64,000 nucleotides of DNA from Owenia fusiformis (taxonomy: Eukaryota; Annelida; Polychaeta; Sabellida; Oweniidae), in the NCBI GenBank assembly GCA_903813345.2, contig CAIIXF020000007.1:24105564-24169563 (forward strand), read 5' to 3'. Both the position numbers and the translations under genes were made by a program. Shown piece after piece: positions 58,601 through 64,000 of this stretch. How positions within the stretch are numbered: position 1 is the first letter of the stretch; every line of letters begins with the position of its first letter. The notes below the pieces were generated by a model, which did not search any database, was not told the origin of the DNA, and saw only the letters and a program-made list of their open reading frames with translations.

Positions 58601-61600
58601 ATTTAAATATCGGGAAATGATACTGTGATCATGGCAATTAATAATTTTAGGACAAAAACACTCATCCGTGAATATAAGAGAGCAATTTGATGTTCATGAC
58701 GTTTGTGCCAGCTTTTGGGCTTATTTTTGAGTTTTTCCTTGATCATGGAACAAAACGTTATTCAATGATTTCTTGTGAAATAAGGAAAATATTTTGCCTC
58801 CAAAGTCTGCATTTTACTCTGCTAGCGCCTCGTGAAATACAGACTTTCTTGGGCAAAATATCTTCTGTATATCACTCAAATCATTGAATAACTTATAGTA
58901 TATACTCCTGTGCTTTGCTCACAAAACATTTGTATTGATTTTTCAACTTTCAACTAATTATATGGAGTAAAAAAGTTTAAAAAAGACAGAAGTCATAGAT
59001 TGTTCAATGGTCTGTGTTTGAGCTTTTGGTCAACCAACAGTTTAATTTTATAGATTCCTTATTTCAGTTTTTGCCTTTTTGTGGTGTGCTTTTGAATTTG
59101 TTCATTCATATTAATTTGATTTTATAACTGTACAGCCAGAGTTATAAATGCGTGATGGTCCAGGAGAAAGACTTGGTTGGTCATCCATTTTCTGAAAATG
59201 TGAGATTTCATGAGAATTAGAAAAAACTTATAAGTTATAGTTATGATACTATATATCTACTGAACTGCTTTTTAAGAAATCTGAAATTAATTTTATACTA
59301 TAGTTTAAAAGTGGTTTCTGGATATTTGCTAGAAATTCATTGAGATCTGTAAGCATGCTTATGTTAAAAGCTATATATAGCTGTAAGTGGTCAGATCAAT
59401 AAATTAACTTCCTCCAAAAACAAATTTACCCCTCAAATTGACCTTCTCAAAATGAAACCTGAACTATTGATTTGTATATATCCAATAAACAGATATAAAC
59501 AATAACCAATCACAACTTTTGATGGAAGTTGATGTTTTGACCTGACCCCAGACGAGTTCATCCTCCGAACGCAGGGTTCCAGACGAGTTCATCCTCCGAA
59601 CGCAGGGTTCCAGACATCATCCACTAAATTCCTTTCGGTACGAGTTCTGGAGGCCTGTGTTCAGAGGATGAGACGAGTTGAATGAACAATGTTCATATTT
59701 GTTGATATATTAATTGTATCAGGTATGCGAGGTCCAGGGGTTCAGGGCTTACAGGCTGCCTTAGAACAACGTAAACGTGCAACCACACAGAGCACCATGG
59801 TAGCAGCCCAAACACAAATTGCAAAGAAGTAAGAGCCATGACCAGCACTAATGGAGCATCTTGGTTTAGATAGAATCTCTACAAATGACCTAATCTACCA
59901 GCACTGTTAATGCATGGATTCAGTTGTGATATCTGTGCCATGTCACATAGTTGAAATCTCATGGTGGTTCTATATATTATGATCACAGAATGTAACTGCT
60001 CTTTTAAAACCATTTCATTAATTAAGGTTGATCTGCATGATGTTAATTTCTGAATAATTTTCATGAATGTGAATACCGATAAAAGATGGGTGGCATTTTT
60101 GCATTTTTATGTGGATACTTATATGTTATGGTCGTTTAAATCCTTTTCTCAATTAATTAATGAAATGTCAGTTCTCAATTATTGGTTTTCAACTTTTTTT
60201 TGTTAAAGTGTGAAACTATCTTAGTACAGTTTAAGGAAGCAGAGAGTGACACTAAAGAAAAGCACAGGATATTGTAGTTTCGGTATGTGTAATTGTAACA
60301 ACAAAATAAAATGTGACCACCATGCGATTTTGACTGACTTTCATGTTACTGACTGCATATGTCCTGTGAATGTTAAATCTACTAATATCTACTATATTAC
60401 AATTTCAGGTTTTGGTGCATCACTTATAACTTAACATATAACTGATCATAAAAGAAATACCGTCTCTTTCTGACATTTTTGATCAGCATCATTTTCTGTT
60501 CAGATTGTCCAGTGACAAAGAATGAGTCTGTTATCATTCTTACTCTATAATAGCCAAATTATAACCAATTTTAGATATTGCCAGGAAAAGATGTAACTTT
60601 CCATAGAATGAGTCTGTAATGTCCATACTAAAGAGAGAGATAATAGCTATTCAGATTCAATTAGTTGACAGGGATGGGTAGATATGATTACCCAGAACTG
60701 CTTCTTTGATCACTATAGTAACACAGTTTTTGAAGTAGCAATATTTTCCATCACTAAGGTTACAAAAATGAAGACATTGAAAGGCATGTTTTTTTGTCTT
60801 TTACGGTCCTATTTTTTCTTTTATTGATTTGACTAAATTCTTCATTTATTCAGTCTAATTCTTCATGACTGAAATAATTACCCTATTTCAGCAGCAAGTA
60901 TAAGACACTCTGACTAGGACAAGTCATTTTACAGTTTGTGTCGAATGCGAGAATACTGAATTGCAGGTGGCATGTGACAAATAACACCATGCTGTTGAAG
61001 TGTATTTACCCCCTCCCTTCTAACTGCATGTACAATTATAGAATACTAATCCACTAACCATATATGTGTTCTAGGCATGCATAGACCTATGGGCCCTATG
61101 CATATGGGGCAAGGGGCTGGGGACCCTCGTAAAAGGCCAGCAGATCAACGCATGATACACATGGGTGGCCACCCTGGGGGAAGGTAAGTCAGCATTTAGC
61201 AGTGAAGAAAAGCAGCCTTGGCTATCACATATTTAGATTCACCTTGTACTGCGTTATGGTTGTTATCGCACCCTGTACTGCGCTATGGTGGTTATCGCAC
61301 CCTGTACTGCGCTATGGTGGTTATCGCACCCTATACTGTGGTCTGGTGGTTATCGCACCCTATACTGCGCTATGATGGTTATCGCACCCTGTACTGCACT
61401 GATTTTTCATGTGTAATATAACAATCACAGTTTGGTTTAGTGTACATTTGCATATGTAGAAATTGTTATCCCTTTTACAATAGTTTGTTTGATTTTAAAT
61501 TCCATTGATGATCACTAGGGACCCACTGGCATTAACAATTTGACAAAATGGCACCACTTCAGTCAAACAGTACTGTGAGATGTATTTGTCTTCTGAATTT

Positions 61601-63732
61601 TTTCTTTCTTTTCTCACTGGTCCATATTTCAATGTCCTTCAGAAAATGTATTTTTACGTTAGGGGGAGGGGGTAAAGCTCCATTTAATTAGGTTACGGAC
61701 ACTGATTTTTAGTTTCCTGGAGATTCATCTTTTGCAATAGTATGATCATCAAATATGCAACAGCTATGTAAGAAAATAGCAGTAGCAGATATTGTATGCT
61801 GGGCTTGTACTGCACACTGCATGCAAATCAACAATTTGACTTTCGTTAGAAGGGGGAGGGGGGTTAAGACCTAACTGAATTAATTATGTTTTTATCATAC
61901 ACCAGTGTTTGTTCATCACAAATTCTGGTTCCCAAATACTTGTTATTATAACCATATTGACCAGATATTTTTTAATATATATGGGTGTCCCCATTGTAAA
62001 ATCCATCCATGGTCAAACGAGGATCGTAATTCTCATTACCAGTTGGGTCTCCAGTGATAAACATATGGTGTTAAGTGTACTGTGAAAAAATGCCCAAATT
62101 TATGTTTGGAAAACATTTTAAAGTCCCAATTGGATAAAAGTTTGGATGCATTCACATTTATTTAAAGAATACACTTTAATGTCACTTATAGGACAGGGGA
62201 GAATGTGGTATTTGAAAGACCCTTTGTTCAGAGGTAGTTATTTGTGCTATGTAAATATCACAATGGTTATGATATGAGGAAATATCACACGATGATTCAT
62301 AGTTTGCATCATGTCTCAGTATTCTTAGGCTCCCCTTCCCCATCAGGCAGGGGCACTGGAGCTTGATGTGAAACTAGAAGCTTCTTATCATTTTCTCATA
62401 GCAGATGCAACACTTTTTGGCCTGTCTACAGACCAATGATTTTTTGATGTAGAATTATTTTTCAATAGACTAGATGCGAGTAGATTTAATCTTGATTTAC
62501 GTCATTAAATATTCAGAATTCAGTCAAAGTGATATCATATTTGAAATCTACAAGTAAAAGTACATCTAAAAATATGGTTACAGATATTGTTTATCAACTT
62601 TGAAAATTTAGTTTTTTTTGAAAATGTAATTTCTAGTTCGGGGAGATTCCCCATAGAGCCAATGTTATAAAATCAGAAAAAGTTAAATATCTTTTCTTGT
62701 AATGGACAGATAATATTTTCTTTAACTGGACATATTTTAATTTGCATTACTATTAGATACATAATGGTGATATGAAAATTGAACCGCTGAAACAGATGAA
62801 TATTAAGTTAAAGGGAACTTTCTCCTATACCCGCCATGCTATTTGACCCGAACGAGCCACCTGGTGGTGAAACTGGTAACTACCTACTCGCATCTGAGTC
62901 ATTAATTGGTTTCTTTAAGTGTTGTGTTGTGATCAAATGTGATAATGAAGTAAGAATAGAGTGAATCAGGGTTTTGACTTTTTCTATGACCATTTTGATA
63001 ATATTCTCAATTATACCACTTATTTAATACCATTTAACTCTGTATAACACACATAGATTTTTACACATTTAGCATTACCCACTCACAGTCTATCATGGAG
63101 TGTTCCAAAAGTAACTGGACTGATTAATCCATTGTTTTTGAATGTCTCTCATATAATTTTGAAACGACCATTCACCTTTAACTCTAAATACATTTTCACC
63201 CAAAAATTAGAAATGTTTTATTTAGTCTTTGTATTCTGTGAAATTAGTTTAATTCCATCTTGTTTTATGTGCATCAATCGATTGCTTCATATAAAAAGAT
63301 CATATATGTTGATTAATAAGATATGTTCGATCTTAACTGTGTGGTTTGAGTGAATTTTATCAATAATAGTTTAAAACTTGGAGTGTAATAAAAAAACATT
63401 TTGTCTATATTTCAAAAATGATTATTTGTAATTTTACAAATCAGAATAACAATTGTAATAAGATGACGTCACATTTTGAAAACAAATATCAGAAAAGTAT
63501 TTTTTAATAATGAAGTAACAATCTTGTTAGAAATTATATAAATAAATTGTTCTGATCTGGGGTTCATAACAGAAACTTTGTCAAGAAGTAATGACATCAT
63601 TATAAGTGAATCGTGTACTTTTGCAATTCTTAACTTTGCAAAGTTTCCGTTAATGGCCCCCTATTACTATTATTAATTCATATTTTTAGCAAAAAGAAGA
63701 AAAAGATGGCTGATAAAGTGTTGCCTCAAAAG
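49614..63732 (+). CDS. SMARCD/BAF60 SWI/SNF subunit, N-terminal exons (3' end outside window)
   Basis: BAF60 proteins are core SWI/SNF chromatin-remodelling subunits that link the complex to transcription factors. Constitutive exons with closing phases are 49614-49715 (MAARPMGFSQNMQQQPRYPP...), 54404-54572 (Gly/Met/Gln-rich, ending NYGQG), 61075-61183 (GMHRPMGPMHMGQGAGDPRK, then RP) and 63690-63732 (KKKKKMADKVLPQK). The last matches the AKKKKMADKILPQR block that opens the conserved part of SMARCD1-3. The SWIB domain lies beyond the window. Three further candidate exons (56138-56179, 57681-57707, 59723-59828) lie between exons 2 and 61075. The low-complexity N-terminus fits the family. I cannot assign a vertebrate paralogue, since invertebrates usually have one gene. 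Confidence 0.9.
50742..51076. mobile_element. hAT-like MITE
   Basis: Inverted ends TAGTGTTGTCGCGAT (about 50748) and ATCGCGACAACACTA (about 51060) bound a 330-bp element with further inverted ATCGATGCATCG/ATCGCGATGTA segments. TAGTGTTGTCGCGAT ends are typical of non-autonomous hAT relatives. No clear 8-bp target duplication is visible. A separate hairpin (GCCTCTAATGC/GCATTAGAGGC, 51076-51127) abuts the right end. Confidence 0.65.
51464..51640 (+). pseudogene. RecQ-type helicase N-terminal fragment, defective Walker A
   Basis: An open frame of 58 codons reads MYSTEEIKDLYSHS, then KFGFDLKPEQLQVITNIL, then TIAVLPTGYWKT. The KPEQ...LPTGxGKT layout is that of RecQ-like ATPases, but the second Walker A glycine is Trp (TGG for an expected GGN). 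The frame stops soon after and no helicase continuation is recognisable. It is probably a fragment from a transposon-borne or expanded RecQ-like family inserted in SMARCD intron 1. Confidence 0.55.
52390..52805 (+). repeat. Dispersed repeat family C, copy 1
   Basis: About 415 bp beginning CTTGATTTACGTCATTAAA and ending CACCTGGTGGCGAAACTGGT plus AACTACCTACT. A second copy lies at 62492-62903 in the same orientation with high similarity. Confidence 0.85.
53161..53315. repeat. 21-bp minisatellite
   Basis: About seven copies of TCATCTCAGTCCCATATCTG-like units. Two related units are isolated at 50322-50352, also in SMARCD intron 1. Confidence 0.9.
53320..54403. other. SMARCD intron 1 spacer
   Basis: AT-rich intron sequence; I see no exon or repeat end in it. 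Confidence 0.5.
54573..56137. other. SMARCD intron spacer
   Basis: AT-rich intron sequence between exon 54404-54572 and the first microexon. Nothing recognised. Confidence 0.5.
56138..56179 (+). other. SMARCD 42-nt cassette microexon
   Basis: It follows a strong acceptor (TTTTTTCTCTAG) and has donor CAGA|GTAAGT. It is phase 1 in and phase 1 out, encoding Ser-rich VSSSIPSTSKSGSQ. It can be included or skipped without shifting frame. Confidence 0.6.
57681..57707 (+). other. SMARCD 27-nt cassette microexon
   Basis: Acceptor TTGTCAATATAG and donor AAA|GTAAGT. Phase 1 in and out, encoding IGSSKSKE. Its Ser/Lys composition resembles the 42-nt microexon. Confidence 0.55.
57850..59722. other. SMARCD intron spacer
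   Basis: AT-rich intron with a small hairpin (TTGGGATAC...GTATCCCAA near 58452) and a two-copy 31-bp direct repeat (59551-59612, GACGAGTTCATCCTCCGAAC) that is partly mirrored near 59655. No gene is recognised. Confidence 0.5.
59723..59828 (+). other. SMARCD alternative exon with two possible donors
   Basis: Acceptor TTGTATCAG, phase 1 in. It encodes MRGPGVQGLQAALEQRKRAT and on to AQTQIAKK. The donor AA|GTAAGA at 59829 leaves phase 2, while an internal donor CAAC|GTAAAC at 59771 leaves phase 1. An in-frame TAA starts at the long donor, so reading into the intron terminates. Confidence 0.6.
61240..61402. repeat. 29-bp minisatellite
   Basis: About five copies of a GTACTGCGCTATGGTGGTTA-containing unit, 60 bases after exon 61075-61183. 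Confidence 0.9.
62492..62903 (+). repeat. Dispersed repeat family C, copy 2
   Basis: Direct repeat of 52390-52805, sharing GGAGATTCCCCATAGAGCC-type sequence and the CACCTGGTGGTGAAACTGGT end. Both copies lie in SMARCD introns. Confidence 0.85.
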
Positions 63733-63869
63733 GTAGTTGAAAAATTGTTTCCATTATTTATTGCTTTTCCCTCGTACACAATGAAAAAATTACCAGGTTG
63801 CATGTTCAATAAGGTCATGGAAAGTTATCTTAAATTAAGATGTATGCCTTAATTGCCTCTAAATCATTT

Positions 63870-64000
63870 TATGTCTCCACCACATTTGACCACCACAAGT
63901 GGTGACATGTTATTATTGTCTCCAACTTTTCTATGGATGGTGTTTGGAGCTCAGAGTCTGTAAAAGGGGTGGCATTTTGCATGTTAATTCATTGTACTAA
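63870..64000 (+). repeat. Dispersed repeat family A, copy 5 (cut by window end)
   Basis: CACCACAAGTGGTGACATGT, then a TTGTCTCCAACTTTTCTATG and GGCATTTTGCATGTTAATTC arrangement, as at 5653. Confidence 0.75.

Overview
This is a low-GC window from an invertebrate animal nuclear genome. Genes are split into small exons with GT-AG introns, intergenic DNA is rich in foldback repeats and minisatellites, and there is one LINE fragment. All gene calls rest on manual splicing of exons whose phases close, plus remembered family sequences; no search was run. The phylum cannot be fixed. Several dispersed repeats (GTCCGTCCG-type elements, AGCTCACATGGTG-ended elements) are of kinds I associate with molluscs, hemichordates and lancelets, which makes a marine bilaterian likely.

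Layout. (1) 260-3622 (+): 3' end of a TTLL4-type tubulin polyglutamylase. An in-frame extension to 3928 lies behind one UGA. (2) 3930-8790: TTLL4/ENKUR intergenic DNA with several inverted-repeat elements. (3) 8793-10502 (-): complete enkurin gene, four coding exons. (4) 10681-36742 (+): complete HPRT1, head-to-head with enkurin, with two candidate first exons about 10.4 kb apart. Its introns hold most of the repeats, and its seventh intron (29897-36239) contains an entire antisense gene. (5) 30973-35523 (-): that nested gene, a failed-axon-connections (FAXC/metaxin-like GST-fold) homologue, six coding exons. (6) 41138-49360 (-): CDK5, with a LINE fragment in intron 1 and one expected 81-nt exon not found. 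(7) 49614-63732 (+): 5' part of a SMARCD/BAF60 subunit gene, head-to-head with CDK5 and running off the window, with phase-symmetric microexons and a tandem acceptor.

The genes are unrelated housekeeping, neuronal and ciliary genes, not an operon or pathway. The regulatory architecture stands out: two short shared promoters (ENKUR/HPRT1 and CDK5/SMARCD), a nested antisense gene, and probable alternative exons in TTLL4 and SMARCD. I found no CRISPR array, tRNA, rRNA or bacterial-type system. The strongest candidates for something new are the TTLL4 UGA extension, the TTLL4 mutually exclusive exons, the SMARCD dual-phase acceptor and the CDK5 exon gap.
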